Shown: positions 34,784-43,727 of the stretch, piece by piece
How the letters are laid out: the number at the start of each line of letters is the position of its first letter
How positions within the stretch are numbered: the first letter of the stretch is position 1
Source: Burkholderia seminalis DSM 23518
GTDB lineage: Bacteria > Pseudomonadota > Gammaproteobacteria > Burkholderiales > Burkholderiaceae
Reading direction: 5' to 3'
NCBI RefSeq assembly: GCF_902832885.1
Contig: NZ_CADFDK010000006.1
Coordinates: 1-64,000, forward strand
Length of the DNA: 64,000 nucleotides
Program-made: the position numbers and the translations under genes
The notes under the pieces: generated by a model
What the model saw: the letters and a program-made list of their open reading frames with translations, nothing else
Database searches by the model: none
Told to the model about the DNA's origin: nothing

Positions 34784-35335
34784 GTGGCAAGAACGATGCG
34801 ACATCTTGCACGAAGCCGATGTCGATTGACCTGCATCAGAAACGGCATGCGCTTCGCGTGAGACAGTAATGGAACAACCGGCCGCGACGATGGTCTTTCG
34901 TGCATGGGCGACGACAGCCATGCCTGCATGACAAGCATCGAAATCGCCGATCCGGCCGGCCGCGCTCGACGGCGCGTCCAAATCGTCGCAACCATTTCCG
35001 GAGCCGCGCCATCGACTGCATGGCGTGTCATCCGACCGAGAACTCTCTGGCACGAGGGTAGGCAGCCCGCGGCTGCCTTGGAGGACGGACGGGGTGCACG
35101 CACCCCGTCCGCTTTCCGCCTGGCTGGCCCCGTCGGATCACTTTCCCCGCAGGTATTGTTTTGCATGCGGCCGTTCAGAACGGCACGTATGGGCGCGCGA
35201 TGTCGACGCCGATCGCGGCGAAGGTCGAGCCGGGCGCGGCGCCGCCGCATTCATGCGGCGGCAGCAGGCCCGGCGGAAGTGTCGCGGCGCGCAGCCATCG
35301 CACGGCCGCGTGCCGTGCATCGACTGCAGGCGTGT
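34784..35335. other. Gene-free stretch with FNR-like site and two hairpins
   Basis: The stretch begins with TTGACCTGCATCAG (34826-34839), a near match to an FNR site, but no gene follows in the usual distance. Two strong hairpins stand in a row: GGCAGCC-cgc-GGCTGCC (35061-35077) and GGACGGGGTGC-AC-GCACCCCGTCC (35087-35110). An sRNA transcribed from the FNR-like site and ending at these stems is possible but unproven. Open frames here lack ribosome sites. Confidence 0.45.
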
Positions 35336-35770
35336 TCAGGTGGTCCGAAGAATCGAGCACAGGTCGTGCCGGCGGACGACGCCGCGTCGCACGTGCGAGC
35401 GCGGGTGCACGACGTGCATCGGCCCGCATGCGTTGCACGCGCGGCTGCGCAGCCGGTTCGCATGCGGCCAGCCGGGGCGAGCCTTGCGGCGCGGCTCCGA
35501 TTCGTCCGGCGCGTCGCCCGCCTGTCGCGCGCCGAGCGCCGCGGCGAACCGCTGCAGCGCGAGGATCGACCCCGCGACGCTCTGGTACTTTTCGCGGCCG
35601 ATCTGCCCGTCGAGCGTGACGAGCAGTCCGGCTTCGCGAGCGAGCGCGAGCAAGGTGTCGAGATCGTCGGACGGACGGTTGCCGGCCGATACGGTCCGGG
35701 CGGGCAGGGCGCGCGCGTTGCCCGACGCGCGCCGCTGGCCGTCCCGGCCCGGGAAGTTGCGATGTGCCAT
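35336..35770 (-). CDS. Conserved-looking small hypothetical protein
   Basis: The 144-residue soluble protein starts MAHRNFPGRDGQRRASGN with AGGAG 7 bp before the ATG, and third-position G/C bias holds to the end. The centre (SDDLDTLLALAREAGLLVTL, DGQIGREKYQSVAGSILAL) looks like a small helical domain. The C-terminal third is basic with three Cys (ACNACGPMH and HDLC), which might bind a metal. No family was recognised. It stands alone between two gene-free stretches. Confidence 0.5.
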   Translation of the reverse strand: MAHRNFPGRDGQRRASGNARALPARTVSAGNRPSDDLDTLLALAREAGLLVTLDGQIGREKYQSVAGSILALQRFAAALGARQAGDAPDESEPRRKARPGWPHANRLRSRACNACGPMHVVHPRSHVRRGVVRRHDLCSILRTT

Positions 35771-36331
35771 GGTTGGTCTCCTGCGCCAGGCCCCGCGTGC
35801 CTCGCTCGATGGCTGGCTGGGCGATGATCCGGCATGAACGCGTTGTTCATGGCATCAGTATCGTGTGGCGGCAGCAGGCTGCCAAGCGGCGCGCGCTGAA
35901 GTCGTTGTCAGGTATTGCGCGGCGCGTATCGGAATCCGCTGACACGCATCGCGGCCAATTGGCCGTTCGTCCGCCGGCCGTCGATCCGGCTCGTTCGTTC
36001 CGACGAATGAACCGGGGGGCGGGCGTCGCTTGACTCAGGTTTTCGGCCGGTCTATGGTCTCCCGTGCATCTGCGTCGAGCGGGGGACCATCGCCCGCCGG
36101 TCGCCGGTGCCGCGCCCCGGGGTGGCGTGGCAGCACGTCCAGTCTCGTTCGCGGGCCGTTTGCGCCGCGAATCAAGCGCGGCCGGTTCGGGAACGGATCG
36201 GCACGGCGGCACGCAACGTGCCGTTGATCGCGCGCAAACACGCGCCGGCGCATCGCACGCCGCGCGGCCGACCCGTGTCTAAGCTTCCAGTACCGTCGTT
36301 TCTTTATTCCTCGACTGTCAGGAGTCTGTCG
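35771..36331. other. Gene-free stretch before the DUF3562 gene
   Basis: No gene was recognised on either strand. A left half site TTGAC at 36032-36036 has no matching right half. The region must contain the promoters of the leftward small gene and the rightward DUF3562 gene. Confidence 0.4.
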
Positions 36332-36586
36332 ATGTCCAGGGACAATTTGCTCGATTCACTGAAGGAAATCGCCGAGCAGCGTGCGATCGGCGCGGATCAG
36401 TTGCGTGCGATGCTCGACGATGAGGTGCGTGTGTTGTCGTCCGGCGCACGCGTGCACGACTACATCCACGTATTCGCGATCCGGAACCTGCGCGAACGGA
36501 TGCGGCAGCGGGACGATTTCGACGCCGACACGCAGGCCCGCGCGGCGCCGGCGGAAGCCGATCCGCGCCCGAGCGTCCGCCTGTGA
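36332..36586 (+). CDS. DUF3562 family small protein
   Basis: The 84-residue soluble protein (MSRDNLLDSLKEIAEQRAIG) is largely helical and matches DUF3562 by the pattern RVLSSGARVHDYIHVFAIRNLRE, given in part. The family is common in Burkholderia and has no known function. AGGAG lies 7 bp before ATG 36332, which fixes the start. The tail (about 65-84) is Ala/Pro/Arg-rich and probably disordered. Confidence 0.7.
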   Translation: MSRDNLLDSLKEIAEQRAIGADQLRAMLDDEVRVLSSGARVHDYIHVFAIRNLRERMRQRDDFDADTQARAAPAEADPRPSVRL

Positions 36587-36753
36587 CAGGCGATTGCCGC
36601 GGCTGACACGGACCGTCGCCGGCCGCGGCCGAATCGCGCTCGACCGCTTTCAAGCGGGGCCAGCCGCCTCGGTTTCGCAGCGCGCAACCTGACGATCCGC
36701 TGACAGTCGCCCACCTCTTTCGCCATCCATTTCATTGAATTGTCACAACGGCC

Positions 36754-36780
36754 TCAAGTAAGTGGCGCGATTGCCGTTTA
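36754..36780 (+). promoter_or_regulatory. Sigma-28 (FliA)-type promoter of the chemoreceptor gene
   Basis: TCAAGTAA (36754-36761), an 11-bp spacer and GCCGTTTA (36773-36780) fit the flagellar sigma factor consensus TAAAGTTT-N11-GCCGATAA well. The chemoreceptor ATG lies 51 bp further on. This places the receptor in the late flagellar regulon. Confidence 0.75.
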
Positions 36781-36831
36781 CCCGGTGAATTCGTCCACCG
36801 GGCGTTCGCGCTCCCTTACCGAGTCGTTGCC

Positions 36832-38631
36832 ATGTTTTCGTCCATCCGCGCCCGCATCCTTGCCGCGTGCGTCGCCATTGTCGTATTCGCGCTCGTCGCC
36901 AGCACACTGATCAACTACTTCATCGCGCGCTCGTACAACGACGACGCGATCGACCGCAACCTGACCTCCGTCGCGAGCGGCCACGTGGTCGGGATCGCCG
37001 ACTGGGTCGCGACCCGGAGCCGGATGATCGCGTCGCTGCAGGATGCGGCGCTCGCGCCCGATCCGCTGCCGGTGTTCAAGCAGATGGCCACGGCCGGCGG
37101 CTTCACGAACGTCTACGCTGGCTATGCCGACAAGGCGTTCCGCTTCTCCGACCCGACCGGCATCCCGCCCGACTACGATCCGACCGGCCGCCCGTGGTAC
37201 AAGCAGGCCGCGCAAGCCGGCAAGCCGGTCGTCACGCCGCCTTACGTCGATGCCGGCACCGGCAACCTCGTCGTCACGTTCGCGGTGCCGATCCTGCGTG
37301 ACGGTGCGCTGAAGGGCGTTGTTGCCGCGGACGTCGCGATGGACAGCGTGATCGCCAACGTGAAGTCGATCCGCCCGACGCCCGCGAGCTTCGGGATGCT
37401 GGTCGACAGCAGCGGCCACGTCGTCGCGCATCCGGACCCGAAGCTCACGCTGAAGCCGGTCGCCGACGTGTCGCCGGAACTCGGCGCGACGGGCGCGGCG
37501 ACGATCGCGGCCGCGACGGCCCCCGTCGAGGTGAGCGTCGGCGGCGACGCGAAGCTGGTGCGTGCGCGCCCCGTGCCGGGCACCGACTGGTATGCGCTGG
37601 TGCTGCTCGACAAGGCTGAGGCGACGGCCGGCATGCGCTCGCTGCTGACCGCGTCGCTGATCACGCTGGTCGTGATCGTCGGCGTCGCGTCGCTGATCAT
37701 CGGCGCGATCACCGCGACCGCGTTCCGCCGCCTGTCGCAGGTCCGCCAGGCGATGGCCGCGATCGGCTCGGGCGCCGGCGACCTGACGCAGCGCCTGCCG
37801 GCCGAAGGCCGCGACGAAGTCGCCGACATCGCGCGCTCGTTCAACAGCTTCGTCGACAAGCTGAACGACGTGATGCGCGAGATCCGCGACGCGAGCGAAT
37901 CGGTGCGCACGGCCGCGAACGAGATCGCGGCGGGCAACCAGGACCTGTCGTCGCGGACCGAATCGGCCGCGGCGAGCCTCGAGGAGACGGCTGCGTCGAT
38001 GGAAGAGATCACCGCGACCGTCGGCCAGTCGGCGGCCGCCGCCGGCCAGGCCGACGAGCGCGCGGCGGCGGCCTCGCGGATCGCGTCGCACGGCGGCGTG
38101 GTCGTGTCGGACGTCGTCGCGACAATGGAGAAGATCGAGGAAGCGTCCGGCCGGATCGGCGACATCATCGGCGTGATCGACGGCATCGCGTTCCAGACCA
38201 ACATCCTCGCATTGAACGCGGCCGTCGAAGCGGCGCGTGCGGGCGAGCAAGGCCGCGGCTTCGCGGTCGTCGCGCAGGAAGTGCGCAGCCTTGCGCAACG
38301 CAGCGCGCAGGCCGCGCGCGAAGTGAAGGTGCTGGTCGAATCGACGGTCGCGAGCGTGTCGGCCGGCTCCGGGCAGGTGCGCCAGGCCGGCGACACGATG
38401 CGCGAGATCGTGTCCAACGTGTCGAACGTGACGACCATCATCTCCGAGATCACGCATGCCGCGAACGAGCAGACGCGCGGCATCCAGGAAGTGAACCGCG
38501 CGGTCACGCAGCTCGATGAAATGGTCCAGCAGAACGCGGCGCTCGTCGAACAGTCGACCGCCGCGGCGACCGCGCTGCAGTCGCAGGCGAATGCGCTGGC
38601 GACGACGGTCGGGCGGTTCAAGGTCGCGTAA
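36832..38631 (+). CDS. Methyl-accepting chemotaxis protein with dCache sensor
   Basis: The 599-residue protein has a first membrane helix (about 9-32), a long periplasmic region (about 35-275) of dCache type with the amine/amino-acid-site pattern [20 protein letters not shown], and a second helix (about 280-303). A HAMP segment and a signalling domain follow. The hairpin tip is near residues 451-490 ([20 protein letters not shown]). It senses an external ligand, perhaps an amino acid, and controls CheA. The C-terminus (TVGRFKVA) lacks the NWETF-type pentapeptide, so adaptation enzymes must reach it indirectly. A sigma-28 promoter precedes it. Confidence 0.92.
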   Translation: MFSSIRARILAACVAIVVFALVASTLINYFIARSYNDDAIDRNLTSVASGHVVGIADWVATRSRMIASLQDAALAPDPLPVFKQMATAGGFTNVYAGYADKAFRFSDPTGIPPDYDPTGRPWYKQAAQAGKPVVTPPYVDAGTGNLVVTFAVPILRDGALKGVVAADVAMDSVIANVKSIRPTPASFGMLVDSSGHVVAHPDPKLTLKPVADVSPELGATGAATIAAATAPVEVSVGGDAKLVRARPVPGTDWYALVLLDKAEATAGMRSLLTASLITLVVIVGVASLIIGAITATAFRRLSQVRQAMAAIGSGAGDLTQRLPAEGRDEVADIARSFNSFVDKLNDVMREIRDASESVRTAANEIAAGNQDLSSRTESAAASLEETAASMEEITATVGQSAAAAGQADERAAAASRIASHGGVVVSDVVATMEKIEEASGRIGDIIGVIDGIAFQTNILALNAAVEAARAGEQGRGFAVVAQEVRSLAQRSAQAAREVKVLVESTVASVSAGSGQVRQAGDTMREIVSNVSNVTTIISEITHAANEQTRGIQEVNRAVTQLDEMVQQNAALVEQSTAAATALQSQANALATTVGRFKVA

Positions 38632-38659
38632 CCGCGGCCGGAAAGCGCCGCCGCCGCGC

Positions 38660-39682
38660 TCAGGAGCAGCCGCCGTCGCGCATCAGCGCGAGCCGGTTGT
38701 AGAGCGTTTTCAGGCTGATGCCGAGCGCCTTGGCCGCGCGCGGCTTGTTGCCGTCGAAGTGGCGCAGCGTGGCGGCGATGAAGCGTTGCTGCGCATGGTG
38801 CAGCGTCGCGCCGAGCGGCAGCGCCATCGCGCCCTCCGACGTGCGGTCGGGCGGCATCGGTTGCTTCGGCAGCGTCACGTCGATGCCGTCGTCCGACAGG
38901 ATGTACGCACGCTCGATCGTGTTGTGCAGCTCGCGCACGTTGCCGGGCCACGAGTATGCGCGAAGTGCCGCGATCGCCGCGTCGGTCAGCCGCTTGTGCG
39001 AGCGGTGCCGCGCGTTCAGCGTGTCGACGAATTCCTGCGCGATCGTCTCGACGTCGCCGTCGCGCTGCCGCAGCGGCGGTACGTACAGCGCGAACGCGGC
39101 GAGCCGGTAGAACAGGTCCTCGCGCAGCCGGCCGTCGCGCACGGCGTCGGCCGGGTTGTGGCGCGTGGCCGACACGATGCGCACGTCGAGCGGAATCGGC
39201 TCGGTGCCGCCCACCCGCACGATCACGTTCGATTCGATCGCCCGCAGCAGCTTCACCTGCAGCGCCGCGGGCATCTCGGCGATCTCGTCGAGCAGCAGCG
39301 TGCCGCCGCGCGCGGCCTCGAAAAAGCCCTCCCGCTGCGCGATCGCGCCCGTGAAACTGCCTTTCTCGTGCCCGAACAATTGCGACTCGGCGATATCGGG
39401 TGGAATCGCGCCGCAATTCACGGGCACGAACGGGCCGTCGCGCCGCGCACTCAGATCGTGCAGCCGGCGCGCGACGATGTCCTTGCCGACCCCGCTTTCG
39501 CCGGCAATCATCACGCTGGCGCGGGTCGGCGCGATTTTCTCGATGCGGCCGAGCAGCGTGCGCATCGCGGAGGACCGGCCGGACAGCCGGCGGCCGTCTG
39601 CGCGCTGCTTCGACCGGTTTGCGGTTTCATTCATCGGCATAGGCGGGCCGTTTTGAAATTCGGCATCACGCGTTCCGTTCAT
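38660..39682 (-). CDS. Sigma-54-dependent activator lacking a sensory domain
   Basis: The 340-residue protein consists of an AAA+ domain and a Fis-type DNA-binding domain. Walker A is GESGVGKD (61-68), the sigma-54 contact loop is GSFTGA (108-113) instead of the usual GAFTGA, and Walker B ends TLLLDE (128-133). The C-terminus (ALGISLKTLYNRLAL) is the helix-turn-helix. No receiver, GAF or PAS domain precedes the ATPase, as in PspF/HrpR-type activators, so control must come from a partner protein or from its expression level. Several starts are possible (39775, 39682, 39639), none with a clear ribosome site. The adjacent divergent hybrid kinase may be linked to it. Confidence 0.8.
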   Translation of the reverse strand: MNGTRDAEFQNGPPMPMNETANRSKQRADGRRLSGRSSAMRTLLGRIEKIAPTRASVMIAGESGVGKDIVARRLHDLSARRDGPFVPVNCGAIPPDIAESQLFGHEKGSFTGAIAQREGFFEAARGGTLLLDEIAEMPAALQVKLLRAIESNVIVRVGGTEPIPLDVRIVSATRHNPADAVRDGRLREDLFYRLAAFALYVPPLRQRDGDVETIAQEFVDTLNARHRSHKRLTDAAIAALRAYSWPGNVRELHNTIERAYILSDDGIDVTLPKQPMPPDRTSEGAMALPLGATLHHAQQRFIAATLRHFDGNKPRAAKALGISLKTLYNRLALMRDGGCS

Positions 39683-40078
39683 TGCAATATTTATCATCGA
39701 CAGCGAAACGGCCGCGAAGGTGCCGCGGAATAGTAATTTCCAATGTCCGCGACGGGGACGGAAGAATTCGCCCATCGGTGTCCGGGCTCACCGGGAAAGG
39801 CAGCTCGATCGAGGGTCGGACTCGCGCCTTTTTACAGAAAGCCGATGAAAAAAGGCGGTCGCGACCGCTTTCGGCCGAAGCAGCGGCCAGCCTGCATCGG
39901 CGCCGGACCGCCCGCGCTCATGCACCGTCCCGCCATCCTCGCCGGATCACCGCGTCACGCCCGTCCCGGGCACATGGCTTGCGGATGTCTCCGGGCCCGC
40001 CCGGCACGCTCGACGGTATCTCGGATGGCCGAACGGTACGACGCCGCACGACGGGAACCGGCGCGAGGCAAGGATGCA
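39683..40078. other. Divergent region between the sigma-54 activator and hybrid kinase
   Basis: The part next to the activator gene is AT-rich and contains TTGCAATATTTATCATC-like sequence that could be an IHF site. No sigma-54 promoter (GG-N10-GC type TGGCAC-N5-TTGC) was found here. No gene was recognised. Confidence 0.4.
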
Positions 40079-42067
40079 ATGAAGACCCTGACCCATGAGC
40101 TGTTGCGGCAGGGTGCATGGGTCGTGCTGGCCGTCGGGCTGGCGTCCGCGCTGCAGGCGTGGGCGATTCACGCCGTCGGCGGGCACGCGCCATTTGCGCC
40201 GCTGCCTTTTTATGCGGGGGTTGCGGCTGCCGCATGGCTGACGTCGTTCGGTGGCGGCCTTGCCGCGGCCGTCGCGAGCGTGGCCGTGATGGGCACGCTG
40301 TGGTGGCGCGATGCGCCGCTGGCCACGCTGCTCGCGCAGGCCGGCGCGTTCGTCGCGATCAGCTTCGTCGAGTGCGTGCTGGTGGCGGCGGTGAAGCCGC
40401 TGATCGCGAACGATCGCCTGCACGCAGTCGACGACGATGACGACGCGAACACCGAGGCGCGCCCGCTGCATCGCGAGCCCGCGCCGCTCGCACGCGATCC
40501 CGACGACAGCCTCTTGCGCCGGGTGGTCGACGCGTCGCCCGATGCGATCGTCGGCGTCGACACCACGCGCCGGATCACGAGCTGGAACCCGGCCGCGCGC
40601 CGGCTCTTCGGGCTCGACGCGGCGCAGGCAAGCGGGCGCGACGTCGCCGAGATGATCACGCCGCGCTGGCTGCGGCGGCATCCGGTGCCCGCGACGTTCG
40701 CGAACCTGCATGCGCCGGTCGGGCCGCTCGACGTGCTGTGCGTGCGGCGCGACGGCGGCCGTTTTCGCGCGACCTTCGCCGCGTCGCCGATCGTCGATGC
40801 GCAGGGCAACTGCACGGGCCTGTCGATGACGCTGCGCGAGGCGCGCGAACGCCGCCGCAGCGAGCGGCGCGACCTGCGCTCGTTGCGCGGCGCCCGCGAC
40901 GCGCGTGCGCAGGCCGACACCGCGAACCGGCTGAAGGATGAATTGCTCGCCACGGTGTCGCACGAGCTGCGCACACCGCTGAACGTGATCTACGGATGGG
41001 TCGAGGTGCTGCGCAACGTGGACGGGCATGGGCTCGCGGAGCAGGCGATCGACGCGATCGATCGCAGCGCGCGGTCGCTGTCGCACATGGTCGGCGACCT
41101 GCTCGACGCGTCGTCGCTCGCGACGGGCCGGCTGCGTCTCGAACGCGTGCCGGTCGATCTCGTGCGCGTCGTGCGCGATGCAACGCGCGAGCTCGCTGCA
41201 ACCGCGCAGGCGAACGGCCTCGAACTGTCGGCGGCGTACACGATGCCCGCCTGCGTGATTCCGGCCGATGGCGAGCGCGTGCGCCAGGTGCTGTCGAACC
41301 TGTTGTCGAACGCGATCAAGTTCACGCCGGCGGGCGGTCGCGTCACCGTATCGCTGACGCGTGCGGGCGAACGCGTGCGGCTGTCGGTCGCCGATACGGG
41401 CCAAGGGATCGCACCGGAATACCTGCCGCATCTGTTCGAGACCTTCAGCCGCCCCGAAGGCGCGTTCGCGTCGCCGAAGCGCGGCCTCGGGCTCGGCCTG
41501 TCGATCGTGCGCAACATCGCGCAGCTGCACGGCGGCGACGTCGTCGCGACGAGCGCCGGCCCCGGACGCGGGATGACCGTGACGGTCACGCTGCCGTCCG
41601 GCTGGGACGCCGACGACCCGGCCGAGAATCGGGCGCGCCGCGCAGGCGGGCCCGACTCGGTCGCGCTCGACGGCCAGCGCGTGCTCGTCGTCGACGACGA
41701 TGCCACCTCGCGCGCGAGCCTCGCCGCGGCGCTCGAAACGATGGGCGCGCAGGTGTCGACCGCGCAGTCGGGGCACGACGCGCTCGACGCGGTGGCGCAG
41801 CATCCGCCGAGCGTCGTACTGTCGGATCTTGCGATGCCGGACGGCGACGGTTTCTGGTTGCTCGACCGGATTCGCCATTTGCCGGGCGGCAGCGGGCACT
41901 TGCCGGTCGTCGCGGTCACCGCGCACGCCGGCAAGGCCGACCGCCACCGTGTGCTGGCCGCCGGCTTCGATGCGTATCTGTGCAAGCCGGTCGACATGCC
42001 GACGCTCGCGAGCGTGATCGTCGACGTCGCGCCGGACGATGCGCAGCGCGGGAAACGGCGCGGCTGA
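40079..42067 (+). CDS. Hybrid sensor histidine kinase with PAS and receiver domains
   Basis: The 662-residue protein starts with a membrane module of four helices (about 10-115) that resembles the DUF4118 region of KdpD-like kinases. A PAS domain follows (about 140-255, RVVDASPDAIVGVDTTRRI), then HisKA with His295 (ATVSHELRTPLN), a HATPase domain (NLLSNAIKFTPAGG, DTGQGIAP, GLGLGLSIVRNIAQLHGG) and a C-terminal receiver with phosphoacceptor Asp583 (VVLSDLAMPDGDG). It lacks an Hpt domain, so an external phosphotransfer partner is needed. AAGGA lies 6 bp before ATG 40079. The signal is unknown; BON and DUF4142 genes follow on the same strand. Confidence 0.87.
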   Translation: MKTLTHELLRQGAWVVLAVGLASALQAWAIHAVGGHAPFAPLPFYAGVAAAAWLTSFGGGLAAAVASVAVMGTLWWRDAPLATLLAQAGAFVAISFVECVLVAAVKPLIANDRLHAVDDDDDANTEARPLHREPAPLARDPDDSLLRRVVDASPDAIVGVDTTRRITSWNPAARRLFGLDAAQASGRDVAEMITPRWLRRHPVPATFANLHAPVGPLDVLCVRRDGGRFRATFAASPIVDAQGNCTGLSMTLREARERRRSERRDLRSLRGARDARAQADTANRLKDELLATVSHELRTPLNVIYGWVEVLRNVDGHGLAEQAIDAIDRSARSLSHMVGDLLDASSLATGRLRLERVPVDLVRVVRDATRELAATAQANGLELSAAYTMPACVIPADGERVRQVLSNLLSNAIKFTPAGGRVTVSLTRAGERVRLSVADTGQGIAPEYLPHLFETFSRPEGAFASPKRGLGLGLSIVRNIAQLHGGDVVATSAGPGRGMTVTVTLPSGWDADDPAENRARRAGGPDSVALDGQRVLVVDDDATSRASLAAALETMGAQVSTAQSGHDALDAVAQHPPSVVLSDLAMPDGDGFWLLDRIRHLPGGSGHLPVVAVTAHAGKADRHRVLAAGFDAYLCKPVDMPTLASVIVDVAPDDAQRGKRRG

Positions 42068-42103
42068 GCGCCGCCCGGCGACAACGGAACGAGGGAGGCA
42101 TCG

Positions 42104-42511
42104 ATGGATGCAGCGGAAACCAGGCGGTGCAACGGCGCGGGCAGCAAGCAGGCGCGGCGGCGCATGCGGCCGGTCGTGTCGATCGCGAGCCTGCTGATGC
42201 TGTCGTGTGCATGGATCGCGACACCCCGTCATGCAGCGGCCGACGAGAGCGTCGGTGCGAAGCTCGCGAGCCAGGCGTCGGCCGTCGGCGGCCAGATCCG
42301 CGATGCGACGCTCGCGTCCCGCGTCAGGGCCGCGCTCGTCGCCGAACGCGGATTGGCGTCCGGCGACATCGACGTCCAGGTTCGTCATCGTGTCGCCGAA
42401 CTGTCGGGCAGCGTGCCCGACGAACGGCAGCGCGCGACCGCGATCCGCGTGGCGCGCGACGTCGACGGCGTACGCGGGGTGAGCGACAAGCTGCAGATCC
42501 GCCGGAAGTAA
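42104..42511 (+). CDS. BON-domain periplasmic protein
   Basis: The 135-residue protein has a secretion signal after a basic lead (hydrophobic core VVSIASLLMLSCAWIA, cleavage near AAA) and a single BON domain (about 65-132; IRDATLASRVRAALVAERGL, ELSGSVPDERQRATAIRVA). BON proteins such as OsmY stabilise the envelope under stress and bind phospholipid. GGGAGG lies 7 bp upstream of the ATG. It begins a short row with the DUF4142 gene, 52 bp downstream. Confidence 0.82.
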   Translation: MDAAETRRCNGAGSKQARRRMRPVVSIASLLMLSCAWIATPRHAAADESVGAKLASQASAVGGQIRDATLASRVRAALVAERGLASGDIDVQVRHRVAELSGSVPDERQRATAIRVARDVDGVRGVSDKLQIRRK

Positions 42512-42563
42512 CGTGACGCGCGGGCAGCGCCGGCCCGCTCCGTCGCGGCACACGGAGGTCAGG

Positions 42564-43187
42564 ATGACCAGGAGCCCGAGAAAACGGCACGGTCGCCCGC
42601 GGGTGACCCTCGCGCTGGCTGCCGCCGTCGGCGTACTGGCGCTGGCGTATTCGCACGCGCAGACGCCGCCCGCGTCGTCGATACAGGTCGCGCCGGGCGT
42701 CGTCCGTCCCGGCACGACCGCCGACGAGGCCGGCATGACGCAGCGGCCCACCGGCATCGATGCCGAGTTCGTCGACAAGGCAGGCATGCTCGACAAGGTC
42801 GAACGGCAAGCCAGCCAGCTCGCGCTCGACCGTGCGTCGAATCCCGCCGTGAAGGCGTTCGCGCGCCGGATGATCGACGATCACGCCCGCATCGCCGGCG
42901 AATTGCGGCAGCTCGGCGCGCAAAAGGGCGTACCGGTGCAGGCGCGGATGCTCGTCGATCCGGCGGTGACGGCATTGCGGACAAAGGAGGGCCATGCGTT
43001 CGACACGGCATATGTCGCGCTGGCGGGCCCGCGAGCGCATGAGGAGGCGATCCGGCTGTACGAAGCCGAAGCGAGGAACGGCCGTGATCCGCAGCTTCGC
43101 GCGTTCGCGGCCGGCACGCTGGCGACGCTGAACGCGCATCTGGCCGCCGCGCGGCAACTCGCGCGGACCGTCGCGGCCGCGCACTGA
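42564..43187 (+). CDS. DUF4142 secreted protein
   Basis: The 207-residue protein has a signal peptide (about 12-33, VTLALAAAVGVLALAYSHA) and a ferritin-like DUF4142 helical domain: FVDKAGMLDKVERQASQLAL, VKAFARRMIDDHARIAGELR, and a C-terminal helix with LATLNAHLAAARQLA. The family is periplasmic and its job is unknown. ATG 42564 has GGAGG 5 bp upstream, which is stronger than any earlier start. It converges with the PRC-barrel gene. Confidence 0.82.
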   Translation: MTRSPRKRHGRPRVTLALAAAVGVLALAYSHAQTPPASSIQVAPGVVRPGTTADEAGMTQRPTGIDAEFVDKAGMLDKVERQASQLALDRASNPAVKAFARRMIDDHARIAGELRQLGAQKGVPVQARMLVDPAVTALRTKEGHAFDTAYVALAGPRAHEEAIRLYEAEARNGRDPQLRAFAAGTLATLNAHLAAARQLARTVAAAH

Positions 43188-43193
43188 CCGGCA

Positions 43194-43697
43194 TCAACGG
43201 CGCCGCTTGGCGTCCTCGGGACCGTCCGGCGACGCCTCGTGCGGCGGCGAGTCGAGCGCCGTTTCGCCTTCCTCGATCAGCCAGTACGGCGCACTGCCGT
43301 AGTACGCATGCAGCGCCCCGGCCCAGTCCGGATCGGCCATCGCGGGCCAGCAGTCCGGGTCGAAGCCGGGCGCGTCGCGCACGAGTTCGGTCGCGACCGG
43401 CAGCACGAAGCATGTGCGCTCGACGTCGAGCACCAGCATGCTCCACGGCACCGCGAGCAGCTTGCCGCCGAGCCCGCGTATGCCACCCGACGCGACGACC
43501 GCGTAGGCGACGCGGCCGGCCCGCACGTCGAGCACGATGTTCGCCACCTGGCCGATGTCGTCGCCTTCCATCGTCAGCACGCGATCGCCCGCGAGCGTCC
43601 GGGCGGCCATCACGTCAGGCCCCGGCCCGCGGCCGGTCGGGCGGCGATCGCCGCCCACGATGCGCGTGTCGCCGCGCGACGCTCTGTCCATAGTCAT
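43194..43697 (-). CDS. PRC-barrel domain protein
   Basis: The 167-residue protein carries a PRC-barrel domain (about 30-105; LAGDRVLTMEGDDIGQVANI, VAYAVVASGGIRGLGGKLLA) followed by an acidic extension with SAPYWLIEEGE. PRC-barrels occur in RimM, photosynthetic H subunits and many stress-linked proteins of Burkholderia; this stand-alone form has no set function. AGGAG lies 7 bp before the ATG. It follows the CBS gene by 30 bp and is probably co-transcribed. Confidence 0.8.
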   Translation of the reverse strand: MTMDRASRGDTRIVGGDRRPTGRGPGPDVMAARTLAGDRVLTMEGDDIGQVANIVLDVRAGRVAYAVVASGGIRGLGGKLLAVPWSMLVLDVERTCFVLPVATELVRDAPGFDPDCWPAMADPDWAGALHAYYGSAPYWLIEEGETALDSPPHEASPDGPEDAKRRR

Positions 43698-43727
43698 CGA
43701 TCTTCTCCTGGTCGAAGCCGGGGGCGG

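Noticed and set aside
31862-35053. A 1063-codon open frame on the minus strand
   Set aside because: It is antisense to the permease and the universal stress protein genes and has the low-complexity Arg/Asp/His composition of shadow frames.
35175-35438. A protein-like end (SSDHLNTPAVDARHAAVRW) in another frame, suggesting that the 35336-35770 gene is frameshifted
   Set aside because: Third-position G/C bias stays good in the original frame to its own stop, so no frameshift is needed; the other frame lacks a ribosome site.
36032-36045. TTGACTCAGGTTTT as a further FNR site
   Set aside because: Only the left half matches; the right half has no similarity to GTCAA or ATCAA.
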